The notes below the pieces were generated by a model. The model did no database searches. It was given only the letters and a program-made list of their open reading frames with translations, and was not told where the DNA came from. A stretch of DNA of 64,000 nt, taken from the NCBI RefSeq assembly GCF_018882155.1, contig NZ_JACVPA010000001.1:744001-808000 (forward strand), given 5' to 3'. The stretch is from Polynucleobacter nymphae. GTDB lineage: Bacteria > Pseudomonadota > Gammaproteobacteria > Burkholderiales > Burkholderiaceae. The position numbers were made by a program, and so were the translations under genes. This document shows positions 52,595 to 63,420 of this stretch, one piece after another (the stretch's first letter is position 1; every line of letters begins with the position of its first letter).

Positions 52595-53326
52595 TTATTT
52601 CACTCTTGCTTGAGTCATTAAGGATTTCATATCCGTGATGGCTTTTTGCCAACCCTTAAATATTGCCTCCGCCACAATCGCATGTCCGATATTCAGTTCA
52701 GATAACTCCGTGATAGCCGCAATAGCCATCACATTACCTTCATTTAGGCCGTGCCCAGCATTCACTCTTAAGCCGATACTTTTTCCAAACTGAGCTGCCT
52801 TACGAATACGCTCTAATTCTGTCGCCTGGTCTGCGTCCGATAAGTCCGCATAACGACCAGTGTGCAACTCCACAACCGTGGCCCCAGAATCTTTTGCGGC
52901 CTGAATTTGTTTTTCTTCTGGATCAATGAAGAGTGATACCCGAATGCCCGCCTCTTGCAGTTGCTTTGTCGCAGCCTTAACTACTTCAAATTGCCCTGCT
53001 ACATCTAGGCCGCCTTCAGTAGTTACTTCTTCTCGCTTCTCAGGAACTAAGCACACATCATGTGGCTTGACCTTACAAGCGATCTTGATCATTTCCGGGG
53101 TCACTGCGCACTCGAGATTCATACGCGTTTTGATAAGCGGGCGCAGTGCTAGTAGATCGGCATCTTTAATATGACGGCGATCTTCACGCAAATGTAGGGT
53201 AATTAAATCTGCGCCAGCTTCTTCAGCCAATTGCGCTGCCTTAATAGGATCTGGATAAACCGTACCACGGGCATTACGCAGTGTGGCTACGTGATCGATA
53301 TTAATACCGAGTTCTAGGGCTGTCAT
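52595..53326 (-). CDS. pdxJ: Pyridoxine 5'-phosphate synthase PdxJ
   Basis: Condenses 1-deoxyxylulose 5-phosphate and 3-amino-2-oxopropyl phosphate into pyridoxine phosphate in the DXP-dependent vitamin B6 pathway. 243 residues in a TIM barrel. [25 protein letters not shown] and [10 protein letters not shown] are canonical active-site loops. It follows recO by 12 bp. PLP made here serves the several PLP enzymes of the window. Confidence 0.97.
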   Translation of the reverse strand: MTALELGINIDHVATLRNARGTVYPDPIKAAQLAEEAGADLITLHLREDRRHIKDADLLALRPLIKTRMNLECAVTPEMIKIACKVKPHDVCLVPEKREEVTTEGGLDVAGQFEVVKAATKQLQEAGIRVSLFIDPEEKQIQAAKDSGATVVELHTGRYADLSDADQATELERIRKAAQFGKSIGLRVNAGHGLNEGNVMAIAAITELSELNIGHAIVAEAIFKGWQKAITDMKSLMTQARVK

Positions 53327-53338
53327 GACTGTAGATTA

Positions 53339-54073
53339 CTAGATTTTTTTAAGATCAATCAAAATTTGTCTGGTGGTCAAGACTTGGTCTTGTAGATGCA
53401 AACCCAAGAGATAGCGCATGAGCTGCTTACTCTCCGATAATGTTTCTGGATCAGAAAAATCTCCAACTGCAATTGCGAGCAGGGATTTACCGGTCAATAT
53501 CGGCCAATGTCCCGGATCATCCTCCTGGGCTGGACGAACACCGCGCTCAGGTTGGTAGACATACCGAGTCTTAGCATCAGGCAATTCATTGGTTTCAACA
53601 CAGCGATCCAAAGCAGCCGCATAACCAGTTTCTTGCAAAAGTGATAATTCAAATGGGCGCAAGATTTCTTCTAGACCTTTAGATTCAAACTCAAGATTAG
53701 ATAAGGCATTGATCGTTTCTGTATAACGATCATAGAGTTTTTCGTAATCGTCTTCACGCGCTAAAAATTTGACGAGTAATTCATTGAGATAGAAGCCACA
53801 TAGCAGTGCATCGCCAACCAATGAAGGCATCCCACCTACCCACTCAGACTTGGTGAGTGTGCGCAACTCCGACTTACCGCTCCAAGAAACCAAAAGCGGT
53901 TGAAAGCGTTGTAATACTGGGCGCAATGTCGAGTGTGGACGCTTCGCACCTTTAGCAATTAAGGCCATGCGGCCATACTGCCGCGTAAAGACATCCAGAA
54001 TTAAGCTAGTCTCTTTATAAGGGATGCTGTGCAATACAAAAGCAGGCTCGTCAGCAACGCGAATCGAGGCCAT
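53339..54073 (-). CDS. recO: DNA repair protein RecO
   Basis: RecFOR-pathway mediator that loads RecA on SSB-coated DNA. 244 residues. An N-terminal OB fold (FVLHSIPYKETSLILDVFTR, GAKRPHS) is followed by a helical domain (GFYLNELLVKFLARED, RPFELSLLQETGY). The zinc-finger cysteines of some RecO proteins are not complete. It begins seven bases after era, in the usual rnc-era-recO-pdxJ-acpS order. Confidence 0.95.
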   Translation of the reverse strand: MASIRVADEPAFVLHSIPYKETSLILDVFTRQYGRMALIAKGAKRPHSTLRPVLQRFQPLLVSWSGKSELRTLTKSEWVGGMPSLVGDALLCGFYLNELLVKFLAREDDYEKLYDRYTETINALSNLEFESKGLEEILRPFELSLLQETGYAAALDRCVETNELPDAKTRYVYQPERGVRPAQEDDPGHWPILTGKSLLAIAVGDFSDPETLSESKQLMRYLLGLHLQDQVLTTRQILIDLKKI

Positions 54074-54079
54074 CAGAAT

Positions 54080-55015
54080 TTATTCCAAACCTTGCGCCCG
54101 CAATTCAGCGCGATCATCAGCCCAACCCCGTTTTACTTTGACCCAAGTCTCTAAAAAGACTTTGCCATCAAAGAGCTTTTCCATATCAATGCGGGCATCA
54201 GTAGAGATCTTTTTGAGGCGCTCGCCCTTTGCACCAATAATCATAGCTTTATGACTATCACGATCAACCAAAATAGTTGCAGCGATACGGCGCATCTTGC
54301 CATCCATCTTAAATTGATCAATCACTACTGTGCTGGTGTACGGCAACTCTTCACCAGTAAAGCGGAAGACCTTCTCACGCAGAATTTCAGCAGCGAGAAA
54401 GCGCTCACTACGATCGGTAATGGTATCGCCATCGTAGACAGCCGGTGCTTCAGGTAAATAACCCTCTAATACATCTAAGAGTCTTTGAACATCGCCAGGG
54501 CTTTTCGCACTCATCGGCACAATTTCTGCAAACTCAGACTTTTGCTCTTCGTGGCCACCCAGCTCACTCCATGGCCGCGCCATATCTTTCATAAAGTTGA
54601 GTAAAGCCTGATCACGCTCAGAAGGCGTCTGAAAACGGCTATTAAAGAGATCAAGCTTATTGAGAACCAGCACTACCGGCAAATCATCTGGCAGTAGTTT
54701 TAAAACTTTCTTATCGTCTTCACCAAAATATCCTGCTTCAACCACAAAGCAAGCTACGTTGACATCCTGTAATGCTGTTGTCACTGTGCGGTTCAAGGCT
54801 TTATTAAGCGTATTCATCAGGCGCGTCTGAAAACCTGGTGTGTCGATGAAAATAAATTGCGCCTCTTCACGATTCTGAATGCCCAGAATACGGTGGCGTG
54901 TTGTTTGAGCCTTGCGAGAGGTAATGCTGATCTTTTGGCCAACCAAAGCATTGAGCAGGGTTGATTTGCCCATATTGGGACGCCCAACAATAGCGATAGT
55001 GCCGCATCTAAACAC
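54080..55015 (-). CDS. era: GTPase Era
   Basis: Ribosome-associated GTPase needed for 16S rRNA 3'-end maturation and 30S assembly. 311 residues. G1 GRPNMGKS (residues 11-18), G3 DTPGF, G4 NKLD and a C-terminal KH domain ([21 protein letters not shown]) are present. The start is GTG, two bases after the rnc stop, consistent with coupled translation of the two RNA-processing proteins. Confidence 0.96.
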   Translation of the reverse strand: MFRCGTIAIVGRPNMGKSTLLNALVGQKISITSRKAQTTRHRILGIQNREEAQFIFIDTPGFQTRLMNTLNKALNRTVTTALQDVNVACFVVEAGYFGEDDKKVLKLLPDDLPVVLVLNKLDLFNSRFQTPSERDQALLNFMKDMARPWSELGGHEEQKSEFAEIVPMSAKSPGDVQRLLDVLEGYLPEAPAVYDGDTITDRSERFLAAEILREKVFRFTGEELPYTSTVVIDQFKMDGKMRRIAATILVDRDSHKAMIIGAKGERLKKISTDARIDMEKLFDGKVFLETWVKVKRGWADDRAELRAQGLE

Positions 55016-55017
55016 GA

Positions 55018-55809
55018 TTAGCCTTTCAGCTTAAGATTTAACTGCTCTTCGGCTACTTCTTTTTTGGCTGCTTTTTTCTTAGCCGACCGAGTTTTCTTGG
55101 GTTTGCGAGATTCCTGTGGCAAAGCCTTGGGAACTGCTAGTAAAGCCTTCTTCGCGGCAGACTGTTCAGCCGCACGACGTGATGCACCCTCACCTTTTAC
55201 GGATACCTTCAGGCTAGGAATTAAGCATTCCACTTCAAATTGCTGGTTATGAGCAGCGCCAGTAGTGCCAGTCACGTTATACGTAGGCAAAGGCAACTGA
55301 TAACTTTGTAAACATTCTTGCAAGAGTGTTTTGTCATCCTTACCTAAAGTCTTAGGATCAACTTGCGCGAGGATAATCGAATATAACTTTCTGAGGCATC
55401 CTTTGGCGGCATCAAATCCACCATCTAAAAAGATGGCGCCAGTAACTGCCTCTAATGTGTCAGCCAAAATTGATGGGCGACGAAAGCCGCCACTCTTGAG
55501 CTCACCCTCACCCAGACGCAAATAGTCTGATAAGGACAAAGTTTGCGCAATCTCATATAAAGCTTGCTGCTTAACTAAATTGGCACGCACACGCGAGAGA
55601 TCGCCCTCATCTAAATCGGAGTAACGCTCATAGAGTAAATCTGCAACCACGCAATTGAGAATTGAGTCGCCAAGAAACTCCAAACGCTCGTTATTTTTCT
55701 TGCTGTGACTGCGATGAGTCAAAGCTTGATTTAAGAGCTCAGGCTTTTTGAATGTATAGCCAAGGCGCTCTTGCAGTGGTGCAGTTTCGATAACGGCGCG
55801 CGCGTTCAT
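55018..55809 (-). CDS. rnc: Ribonuclease III
   Basis: Double-stranded RNA endonuclease for rRNA precursor and mRNA processing. 263 residues. The signature [11 protein letters not shown] with the catalytic acidic residues is near residue 42, the second metal Glu is in [17 protein letters not shown], and a C-terminal dsRNA-binding domain ([30 protein letters not shown]) follows. A Lys-rich tail of about 30 residues extends beyond E. coli RNase III. It begins five bases after lepB. Confidence 0.96.
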   Translation of the reverse strand: MNARAVIETAPLQERLGYTFKKPELLNQALTHRSHSKKNNERLEFLGDSILNCVVADLLYERYSDLDEGDLSRVRANLVKQQALYEIAQTLSLSDYLRLGEGELKSGGFRRPSILADTLEAVTGAIFLDGGFDAAKGCLRKLYSIILAQVDPKTLGKDDKTLLQECLQSYQLPLPTYNVTGTTGAAHNQQFEVECLIPSLKVSVKGEGASRRAAEQSAAKKALLAVPKALPQESRKPKKTRSAKKKAAKKEVAEEQLNLKLKG

Positions 55810-55814
55810 GATAT

Positions 55815-56621
55815 TTACTCGAAGCCGCCGATGCGACCCAGGTTGCCGAGATTTAACCAGACAAAGAAGGCTCTACCCACAATATTTTTATCAGGCACAA
55901 AACCCCAGTAGCGAGAATCAGCACTGTTATCACGGTTATCACCCATCGCAAAGTAATGCCCTGGTGGCACGGTGCAAGTTAAACCCGCTTGCTGATATTG
56001 GCAAAAATCTGATCCTGGAAAGCGCTCAGTCGGAAATACAGTTGCAGGACGATCTGGATCATTCAAAATCTCGTGACGATTGCCGCCTAAATCTACTGGG
56101 AATGTCTCTGCATAACGTTTTGCATAACGCATATTCTCGGGATCAAGATAAGACTCACCACCACTGTATTGCAATGGTTGACCATTAAGCGTCAGATGCT
56201 TGTCTTGATAAGTAATCACATCACCTGGTAAAGCCACGATGCGTTTAATGTAATCAACTGACTCATCACGTGGGTAACGAAAGACCACCACATCACCCCG
56301 CTTTGGGGTACCAAGATCCACGACTTTTTGATTGATCACCGGTAGACGAATTCCGTAGGTAAATTTATTGACCAAAATGAAATCGCCAATTTGCAAGGTT
56401 GGGATCATCGAGCCCGATGGAATCTTAAAGGGCTCAACAATGAAGGAGCGTAAAACAAATACTGCACAGATCACTGGGAAAAAACCAGCGGTGTACTCCA
56501 ACCATAAAGGCATGCGGTCGATACCCGCCAAGCGTCTTTGTGGTGCAAAGTAGAGCTTATCAGCGGCATAAGCAATGCCAGTAATAACGACCAAGATCAA
56601 AAGGATCAGCGCAAAGTTCAT
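55815..56621 (-). CDS. lepB: Signal peptidase I
   Basis: Membrane serine-lysine protease that removes signal peptides at the periplasmic face. 268 residues. Two N-terminal transmembrane segments (residues 2-20 and 44-62) precede the catalytic domain: nucleophile S71 in [11 protein letters not shown] and general base K126 in [12 protein letters not shown]; box [12 protein letters not shown] is intact. Its ATG overlaps the lepA stop by one base, the classic lepA-lepB pair. Confidence 0.97.
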   Translation of the reverse strand: MNFALILLILVVITGIAYAADKLYFAPQRRLAGIDRMPLWLEYTAGFFPVICAVFVLRSFIVEPFKIPSGSMIPTLQIGDFILVNKFTYGIRLPVINQKVVDLGTPKRGDVVVFRYPRDESVDYIKRIVALPGDVITYQDKHLTLNGQPLQYSGGESYLDPENMRYAKRYAETFPVDLGGNRHEILNDPDRPATVFPTERFPGSDFCQYQQAGLTCTVPPGHYFAMGDNRDNSADSRYWGFVPDKNIVGRAFFVWLNLGNLGRIGGFE

Positions 56622-58426
56622 TAACCCTCCACCTGCAAAATAGCCAAGAAAGCTTCCTGTGGAATTTCCACATTACCCACTTGTTTCATACGCTTCTTAC
56701 CTTCTTTTTGCTTCTCTAGTAGCTTGCGCTTACGAGAGATATCGCCACCATAACATTTAGCTAAAACGTTTTTACGTAAAGCTTTGACATTTTCACGTGC
56801 AACAATATTGCTACCAATCGCAGCCTGAATAGCCACATCAAACATTTGCCGCGGAATAATGCCGCGCATCTTAGAGACTACTTCACGGCCACGGTGTTGA
56901 CTATTGCTCCTATGGACAATCACTGACAGGGCATCAACCCGATCACCATTAATCAAAATATCGACTTTGACTACATCGGCTGGGCGATATTCTTTGAACT
57001 CGTAGTCCATCGAGGCATAGCCCCGTGAAATGGATTTCAGGCGATCGAAAAAGTCCATCACAATCTCTGCCATCGGTAGTTCATAGGTCAACTGCACTTG
57101 GCGACCTAGATAATTCATACCCGTCTGAATGCCTCGCTTACCAACACACAAAGTAATGATGGAGCCTACATACTCTTGAGGCATATAGAGATTAACCGTC
57201 ACGATCGGCTCTAAGATGGTGTCAACCTTACTAGTCTCAGGCATCTTCGATGGGTTATCTACCATAATGATGGTGCCGTCTGATTGCTGCACTTGATACA
57301 CCACAGTAGGTGCGGTTGTGATCAAGTTCATGTCGTACTGGCGCTCTAAACGTTCTTGCACGATCTCCATGTGAAGCAGACCCAAGAATCCGCAACGGAA
57401 TCCAAAACCTAAAGCTTGAGATACTTCTGGCTCATACAAAAGAGAAGCGTCATTGAGTTTTAACTTCTCCAGAGATTCACGCAGCTGATCGTACTCACTT
57501 GCTTCAACTGGATACAAACCAGCGAATACTTGAGATTTGACTTCTTTAAATCCAGGCAATGGCACGATGGCGGGCGTACGACCTACTTGTCCGACAGCAT
57601 GTGTGACGGTATCACCTACTTTTGCGGCCTTCAATTCCTTAATACCTGCAATGATGAAGCCCACTTGACCAGCACTGAGCTCAGGGCGATCTACCGACTT
57701 AGGACTAAAGACACCGACATGCTCAACCAAGTGCGTTGAACCATTAGCCATCAAAGTAATTTTGTCTTTAGGCTTAAGAGTGCCGTTCACAACACGAACC
57801 AACATCACAACACCAACGTAGTTATCAAACCAAGAATCAATGATGAGACACTGCAGTGGCGCACTTGCGTCACCTTGAGGTGGGGGCACACGACGAATCA
57901 TTTCTTCAATGACTTCATGAACTCCTAGGCCGGTCTTAGCAGAACAAGTAACAGCATCAGTGGCGTCAATCCCAATCACATCTTCAATTTCTTGAATGGC
58001 GCGCTCAGGATCAGCTTGTGGCAAATCAATCTTATTGAGAACTGGGACTACTTCAACACCAAGCTCAATCGCGGTGTAGCAGTTCGCCACCGTTTGCGCC
58101 TCAACACCCTGACTCGCATCAACCACTAATAGAGCGCCCTCGCAAGCCGATAAGGAGCGACTAACCTCGTATGAGAAGTCCACATGCCCAGGGGTATCAA
58201 TCAAGTTGAGGTTATAAATCTTGCCGTCTTTGGCTTTGTAACTGAGCGCAGCAGTTTGGGCTTTAATGGTGATGCCGCGTTCACGCTCAATATCCATTGA
58301 ATCGAGAACCTGGGCTTCCATTTCACGATCAGAAAGACCGCCACAAAGTTGAATAATGCGATCCGCGAGCGTAGATTTGCCGTGATCAATATGGGCGATG
58401 ATAGAAAAATTGCGGATTAAATCCAT
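56621..58426 (-). CDS. lepA: Elongation factor 4 (LepA)
   Basis: Translational GTPase that acts on stalled or assembling ribosomes. 601 residues. G1 [14 protein letters not shown]3 DTPGHVDF, G4 NKID are all present, followed by EF-G-like domains II, III and V and the LepA-specific C-terminal domain ([20 protein letters not shown]). It lies 136 bp downstream of mucD and probably has its own promoter there; lepB follows without a gap. Confidence 0.97.
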   Translation of the reverse strand: MDLIRNFSIIAHIDHGKSTLADRIIQLCGGLSDREMEAQVLDSMDIERERGITIKAQTAALSYKAKDGKIYNLNLIDTPGHVDFSYEVSRSLSACEGALLVVDASQGVEAQTVANCYTAIELGVEVVPVLNKIDLPQADPERAIQEIEDVIGIDATDAVTCSAKTGLGVHEVIEEMIRRVPPPQGDASAPLQCLIIDSWFDNYVGVVMLVRVVNGTLKPKDKITLMANGSTHLVEHVGVFSPKSVDRPELSAGQVGFIIAGIKELKAAKVGDTVTHAVGQVGRTPAIVPLPGFKEVKSQVFAGLYPVEASEYDQLRESLEKLKLNDASLLYEPEVSQALGFGFRCGFLGLLHMEIVQERLERQYDMNLITTAPTVVYQVQQSDGTIIMVDNPSKMPETSKVDTILEPIVTVNLYMPQEYVGSIITLCVGKRGIQTGMNYLGRQVQLTYELPMAEIVMDFFDRLKSISRGYASMDYEFKEYRPADVVKVDILINGDRVDALSVIVHRSNSQHRGREVVSKMRGIIPRQMFDVAIQAAIGSNIVARENVKALRKNVLAKCYGGDISRKRKLLEKQKEGKKRMKQVGNVEIPQEAFLAILQVEG

Positions 58427-58562
58427 AGCGTCTTAATAGGTCATTCAAAAAACGCCTTGTCAGAACGCACCACAATGATGCGCTGCAAAAAGCCGTCTTA
58501 AAGAGATTGTAATGGGTGGCGCCTAAAAGGCAGCAAACCCCATTTTTTAGCCTAAAAAGGGC

Positions 58563-60011
58563 TTATTTTGGCCTTACGGGAATGACCAAGGTGCTATCAG
58601 AACGGCGAATAAAGACCGGTACAGCCTTATTGGCATCAAGTCCTTTAACTAGGGCCTCAAACTGCTTCACGCCCGTGATATCGGCATCAGCAATCCGAAT
58701 AATCACATCGCCAGGGCGAACCCCAGCTTTTGCCAAGGGACCATCTCCTAGGCCAGTAACCTCAACACCACCCTTGATATTCAAATCTTTCTTTTTAGTA
58801 TCGGATAAGTCAGTGACTACTACCCCAAAGGCGCTGACACCGTTGCTATTTGCAGCAGGAGTGTCTGACTTTTTAGCTGCTGCTTGCGCAGAATCCGTAT
58901 CTGCAACAGTAACAGTCAAATCACGCGTACCACCCTTACGCCAAACTTGCACAGTAGCCGTTGTTCCTGGTTTGGTTTCACCAACAACACGTGGTAAATC
59001 TGTCGACTTATTGAGGTCACGCCCATTAAAGTTGAGAATCACATCGCCAGACTCAATTCCACCAGCTGCTGCAGGACCATTAGGCTCAACATTGCGTACA
59101 TAAGCACCACGAGGTTTACCTAAACCTAAACTCTCAGCAATCTCTTTTGTCATTTCACCTAAGGCAACACCAATCCGACCGCGTGTCATTTTTCCATTCG
59201 TACGCAATTGATCTGCCACACGCATCGCTTCATCAATGGGGATCGCAAATGAAATTCCCATATAGCCGCCAGAGCGACTAAAAATTTGAGAGTTAATGCC
59301 GATGACTTGGCCAGCAGTATTTAACAATGGCCCACCAGAGTTACCAGGATTGACTGCAACGTCAGTCTGAATAAAAGGCAAGTAATCACCAGTGTCACGG
59401 CTCTTTGCCGACACAATGCCTGCTGTGACGGTGTTCTCAAGGCCAAACGGTGAACCGATCGCCAGAACCCACTCACCTACTCTGACCTTCGAAGAGTCAC
59501 CCATGGGCAATCTTGGTAAGTCACGCGCGTCAATTTTTACCACTGCTACGTCAGTGCGTTTATCTAAGCCTAATAACTTGGCCTTGAACTCGCGCTTATC
59601 CGTTAAGGTGACATAAATAGTGGTTGCACCCTCAACAACGTGTGCATTAGTCAAAATCAAACCATTGGATTCAATAATGAAACCAGAGCCTACACCACGA
59701 TCTGCCTCTTGCGGTTTACCGGCATTCGGTTGAGCTTGTTTTGGTCCATTTGGAATACCAGGAATGGGTACACCAAAGAAGCGGCGAAAGAATTCTGCTT
59801 GGTCCTCAGGCATGCCTGGGATGCCGCCTTGAGACTGTTGAACCATGACCTTTTCGGTGGTGCGAATATTCACTACAGCTGGACTGGCGCGCTCAACTAA
59901 ATCCGCAAAATCCGGAATCATGACCCGAGGATTTTGTGCGGAAGCATTGGGTATCAATGCAGTTTGCCCAAGACTCAAAATAGCCAAGAGCGCAATAAGG
60001 TACTTTTTCAT
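58563..60011 (-). CDS. Periplasmic serine protease Do/MucD (DegP family)
   Basis: HtrA-type protease/chaperone for misfolded envelope proteins. 482 residues with a signal peptide (MKKYLIALLAILSLG, cleavage after ASA). Trypsin-like triad: H124 (TNAHVVEG), D154 (RTDVAVVK), S225 (NPGNSGGPLL). Two PDZ domains follow (about residues 290-375 and 395-475). A Gln/Pro-rich loop (residues 84-105) matches the long LA loop of the family. The rpoE-rseA-rseB genes usually upstream of mucD in this neighbourhood are missing; fabF ends only 50 bp away. Confidence 0.94.
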   Translation of the reverse strand: MKKYLIALLAILSLGQTALIPNASAQNPRVMIPDFADLVERASPAVVNIRTTEKVMVQQSQGGIPGMPEDQAEFFRRFFGVPIPGIPNGPKQAQPNAGKPQEADRGVGSGFIIESNGLILTNAHVVEGATTIYVTLTDKREFKAKLLGLDKRTDVAVVKIDARDLPRLPMGDSSKVRVGEWVLAIGSPFGLENTVTAGIVSAKSRDTGDYLPFIQTDVAVNPGNSGGPLLNTAGQVIGINSQIFSRSGGYMGISFAIPIDEAMRVADQLRTNGKMTRGRIGVALGEMTKEIAESLGLGKPRGAYVRNVEPNGPAAAGGIESGDVILNFNGRDLNKSTDLPRVVGETKPGTTATVQVWRKGGTRDLTVTVADTDSAQAAAKKSDTPAANSNGVSAFGVVVTDLSDTKKKDLNIKGGVEVTGLGDGPLAKAGVRPGDVIIRIADADITGVKQFEALVKGLDANKAVPVFIRRSDSTLVIPVRPK

Positions 60012-60061
60012 AATGCTATGGGCCTACTTGGTAAAAACCAAAAATGGAGATAAAGAGAATA

Positions 60062-61309
60062 TTAGGTCAGCTTACCAAAAATCAAGGTGCCGTTAGTACC
60101 ACCAAAGCCAAAGTTGTTTTTGACCGCATGCTCGATCTTCACGTCCCTAGCGGTATTGGCGCAGTAGTCCAAGTCACACTCAGGATCCTGATTAAAGATA
60201 TTGATGGTCGGTGGGGATTTCTGGTGATGGAGCGCCAGAATGGTGAAAACAGACTCCAAACCGCCAGCACCGCCCAAAAGGTGGCCAGTCATCGACTTGG
60301 TTGAATTAATTAAAACCTTTTTGGCTTGATCACCCAGGGCAGCTTTAATGGCTTCGGTTTCATTCTTGTCACCTAGCGGTGTAGAAGTGCCATGTGCATT
60401 CAAATACTGAATTTGATCGGGATTCAAATGGGCATCGCGCATGGCATTGACCATACAGCGGCGTGGGCCGTCCATATTGGGTGCAGTCATGTGATACGCA
60501 TCGCCACTCATGCCAAAACCAAGTAGTTCGCAATAGATTTTTGCGCCACGTGCTTTTGCATGCTCATACTCTTCGATTACCACCACTCCAGCACCTTCGC
60601 CAAGAACAAAACCATCACGGTCTTTATCCCAAGGACGTGAAGCAGTTGCAGGATCATCATTGCGGGTAGAGAGCGCTCTTGCTGAAGCAAAGCCACCAAC
60701 ACCTAAAGCAGAAATAGTAGATTCAGAACCACCAGCAACCATTACATCGGCATCGCCGTACTGAATTAAGCGGGCAGCCAGACCAATACTATGTAAACCA
60801 GTAGTACAGGCAGTCACTGCTGCAACATTTGGACCTTTGAGACCGAATAAAATGCTGAGGTGGCCAGAAATCATATTGATGATTGAGCCAGGCACAAAAA
60901 ATGGTGAGATACGACGAGGGCCGCGAGCTAATAGCTCAGCCCCAGTTTCCTCAATCATTGGTAGGCCGCCAATGCCAGAGCCCACCATTACGCCTACGCG
61001 CTCGGCATTTTGCTCATTGATCTCTAGACCGCTGTCACGAATAGCTTGCGCACCCGCAGCAATGCCGAAATGGATAAAGGTATCCATATGGCGTGCTTCT
61101 TTGGCAGAAACATATTCTTCAACATTGAAATCTTTCACCTCTCCCGCAAAATGAACACTTAATGGAGTGTGGTCGAACTTAGTGATCGTAGCAATGCCAG
61201 ATTTGCCCGCAAGCAAATTAGACCAAGCTACATCAACTGAATTACCAACAGGTGAGATGAGGCCAAGGCCAGTAACTACTACCCGGCGTCGGCCATTTGA
61301 TGCTGACAC
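60062..61309 (-). CDS. fabF: 3-oxoacyl-ACP synthase II (FabF)
   Basis: Elongating condensing enzyme of type II fatty acid synthesis. 415 residues. Catalytic C168 ([12 protein letters not shown]) and the two His of the C-H-H triad ([25 protein letters not shown]) are present. The start is GTG; no in-frame ATG fits. It lies 21 bp after acpP and completes the fabH-fabD-fabG-acpP-fabF order. Confidence 0.97.
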   Translation of the reverse strand: MSASNGRRRVVVTGLGLISPVGNSVDVAWSNLLAGKSGIATITKFDHTPLSVHFAGEVKDFNVEEYVSAKEARHMDTFIHFGIAAGAQAIRDSGLEINEQNAERVGVMVGSGIGGLPMIEETGAELLARGPRRISPFFVPGSIINMISGHLSILFGLKGPNVAAVTACTTGLHSIGLAARLIQYGDADVMVAGGSESTISALGVGGFASARALSTRNDDPATASRPWDKDRDGFVLGEGAGVVVIEEYEHAKARGAKIYCELLGFGMSGDAYHMTAPNMDGPRRCMVNAMRDAHLNPDQIQYLNAHGTSTPLGDKNETEAIKAALGDQAKKVLINSTKSMTGHLLGGAGGLESVFTILALHHQKSPPTINIFNQDPECDLDYCANTARDVKIEHAVKNNFGFGGTNGTLIFGKLT

Positions 61310-61330
61310 AGTAATACCTAGGCTAGGGAA

Positions 61331-61570
61331 TTAACCCTGAGCTTTTGATTTAGCGAAGTCGATCGCGAGCTGAACTGTGGTGATTTTTTCGGCTTCCTCG
61401 TCAGGAATTTCAATACCAAATTCATCTTCCAAAGCCATTACCAGCTCAACAGTGTCAAGAGAGTCAGCGCCCAGGTCATTCACAAAAGAAGATTCATTTT
61501 TGATATCTCCTTCAGCGACGCCCAATTGCTCAGCGACGATTTTCTTAACGCGTTGTTCGATGTTATCCAT
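61331..61570 (-). CDS. acpP: Acyl carrier protein
   Basis: Carries growing acyl chains on phosphopantetheine attached to S37 in the [20 protein letters not shown] region. 79 residues, acidic four-helix protein, essentially canonical. The stretch of 102 bp upstream to fabG contains a good GGGG-A ribosome site (CCCCCAGG complement) and perhaps an extra promoter, as is common for abundant ACP. Confidence 0.98.
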   Translation of the reverse strand: MDNIEQRVKKIVAEQLGVAEGDIKNESSFVNDLGADSLDTVELVMALEDEFGIEIPDEEAEKITTVQLAIDFAKSKAQG

Positions 61571-61672
61571 TAAGTCCCCCAGGGGTTGTAAAAAAACGAT
61601 TGAAGAATTTTATCAGCTTGGCCGAGTAATTTAGCAAATTCGCCTAAAAATGGTCAATTCCTTGCTTTAGCC

Positions 61673-62416
61673 TTAGGCTAAATAGAGTCCGCCATTGACG
61701 TGTAGGGTATTACCCGTAATGTATCCAGCCGCTGGGGAGGCCAAAAATGCCACTGCCTGGGCCACATCCTCAGGACTTCCTAAGCGCGCTAAAGGAATGT
61801 TCACTTTTAGGGCATTTTGCTGTTCTTCACTCAGAGCGCGGGTCATGTCGGTATCAATAAATCCAGGTGCTACACAATTGACGGTGATATTACGGCTACC
61901 GATTTCACGAGCTAGCGCACGGGTCATGCCAGAAACCCCTGCTTTTGCAGCGGCATAATTCGCCTGCCCTGCATTACCCATATGACCCACAATTGAAGTG
62001 ATGTTAATAATGCGGCCACCACGTGCCTTCATCATGGGGCGCAAAACGGCTTGAGATAAACGAAACACTGAACTCAAGTTGGTATCAATCACATCGGCCC
62101 ACTCATTTGATTTCATGCGCATTGCTAAGTTATCGCGTGTGATGCCAGCGTTATTCACCAGAATATTGATACCGCCATGGTCTTTCACAATCTGCTCAAT
62201 CATTTCTTCGCAAGCATTTGGTGCCGTGACATTCAAAACAAAACCACAACCACCCGAAGGCATTAAGCGTGCATCAATTGCTTTAGCACCATCGGCAGAA
62301 GTTGCAGTACCAATCACCTTGGCGCCGCACTTGGCTAATTCATCAGCAATCGCTTGACCAATGCCACGTGATGCGCCAGTTACCAGAGCAATTTGTCCAC
62401 TGAGGTCAAGATTCAT
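61673..62416 (-). CDS. fabG: 3-oxoacyl-ACP reductase FabG
   Basis: NADPH-dependent reductase of type II fatty acid synthesis (it could also serve PHB precursors). 247 residues, short-chain dehydrogenase: TGASRGIGQAIAD (cofactor loop), NNAGITRDNL, catalytic Ser in ITSIVG, and YAAAKAGV with Tyr and Lys. It starts 27 bp after fabD. Confidence 0.97.
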   Translation of the reverse strand: MNLDLSGQIALVTGASRGIGQAIADELAKCGAKVIGTATSADGAKAIDARLMPSGGCGFVLNVTAPNACEEMIEQIVKDHGGINILVNNAGITRDNLAMRMKSNEWADVIDTNLSSVFRLSQAVLRPMMKARGGRIINITSIVGHMGNAGQANYAAAKAGVSGMTRALAREIGSRNITVNCVAPGFIDTDMTRALSEEQQNALKVNIPLARLGSPEDVAQAVAFLASPAAGYITGNTLHVNGGLYLA

Positions 62417-62443
62417 ATTTGTCTTTCGCTATATCAATAATGC

Positions 62444-63379
62444 TTATTTTAAGGTAGCCAGTACTTCATTTAAGCTAGCTTCATCAAATACTGGCACGCC
62501 AGTCACTTGATCGTTGATTCGCTTAGTTAATCCTGCTAACACTTTGCCAGGACCGCACTCGACCACCTGAGTAATCCCTTGAGCGGCCATCGCCTGAATT
62601 GTTTCTTGCCAACGTACCGGCTTAGCAGCTTGGCGCACTAAGGCGTCCTTGATGGCGCTTGGATCATTCAAGATTTGAACATCGACGTTATTGATCACAG
62701 AAATTGCTGGCGCTTTGAATTCAATATTGGCTAGGTAGCCCTTGAGCTTTTCAGAAGCAGGTTGCAATAAAGACGAATGAAATGGTGCAGATACCGGTAG
62801 CGGTAAGGCGCGTTTAGCGCCGGCAGCTTTTAGTAACTCACAAGCTTTGGTGACAGCGTCACTTGCACCTGCAATCACTACTTGACCAGGCGCATTAAAG
62901 TTCACTGCCTCAACGACGCCTCCAGAGGCAGCACTTGCTTCTGCGCAAACCTGAATGACTGTTGCATCATCTAAACCTAAAATCGCAGCCATGCCACCCG
63001 TGCCGACTGGTACAGCACTTTGCATTGCCTGTGCACGAAAACGTACTAAAGGAACCGCATCTTTAAAGGAGACAACACCAGCCGCAACTAAAGCCGAGTA
63101 CTCACCGAGGCTATGGCCAGCCAGCACCTTTGGTGCAGGACCACCAGCAGCCAACCAGGCGCGATAAAAAGCCACGCCAGCAGTCAACATCACTGGTTGA
63201 GTATTGGTAGTTAAGGATAGTGCTTCGGCAGGGCCTTCGGCAATTAACTTAGCAACATCTTCACCCAAAGCTTCTGAAGCTTCTTGCAATGTTTCGCGCA
63301 CTTCAGGGCGCTCAGAAATAGAATTGAGCATGCCTACAGATTGGGAGCCTTGTCCGGGGAATACGAATGCAAATGTCAT
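62444..63379 (-). CDS. fabD: Malonyl-CoA-ACP transacylase FabD
   Basis: Loads malonyl from CoA to ACP. 311 residues. FVFPGQGSQSVGML opens the protein, nucleophile Ser is in AGHSLGEYSALVAAG, the oxyanion Arg in VRFRAQAMQ, and His in SAPFHSSLLQP. It lies 41 bp after fabH. Confidence 0.97.
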   Translation of the reverse strand: MTFAFVFPGQGSQSVGMLNSISERPEVRETLQEASEALGEDVAKLIAEGPAEALSLTTNTQPVMLTAGVAFYRAWLAAGGPAPKVLAGHSLGEYSALVAAGVVSFKDAVPLVRFRAQAMQSAVPVGTGGMAAILGLDDATVIQVCAEASAASGGVVEAVNFNAPGQVVIAGASDAVTKACELLKAAGAKRALPLPVSAPFHSSLLQPASEKLKGYLANIEFKAPAISVINNVDVQILNDPSAIKDALVRQAAKPVRWQETIQAMAAQGITQVVECGPGKVLAGLTKRINDQVTGVPVFDEASLNEVLATLK

Positions 63380-63420
63380 GAGATTAATTTACTAAAATTA
63401 GAAATAGAATGAATACTGTA

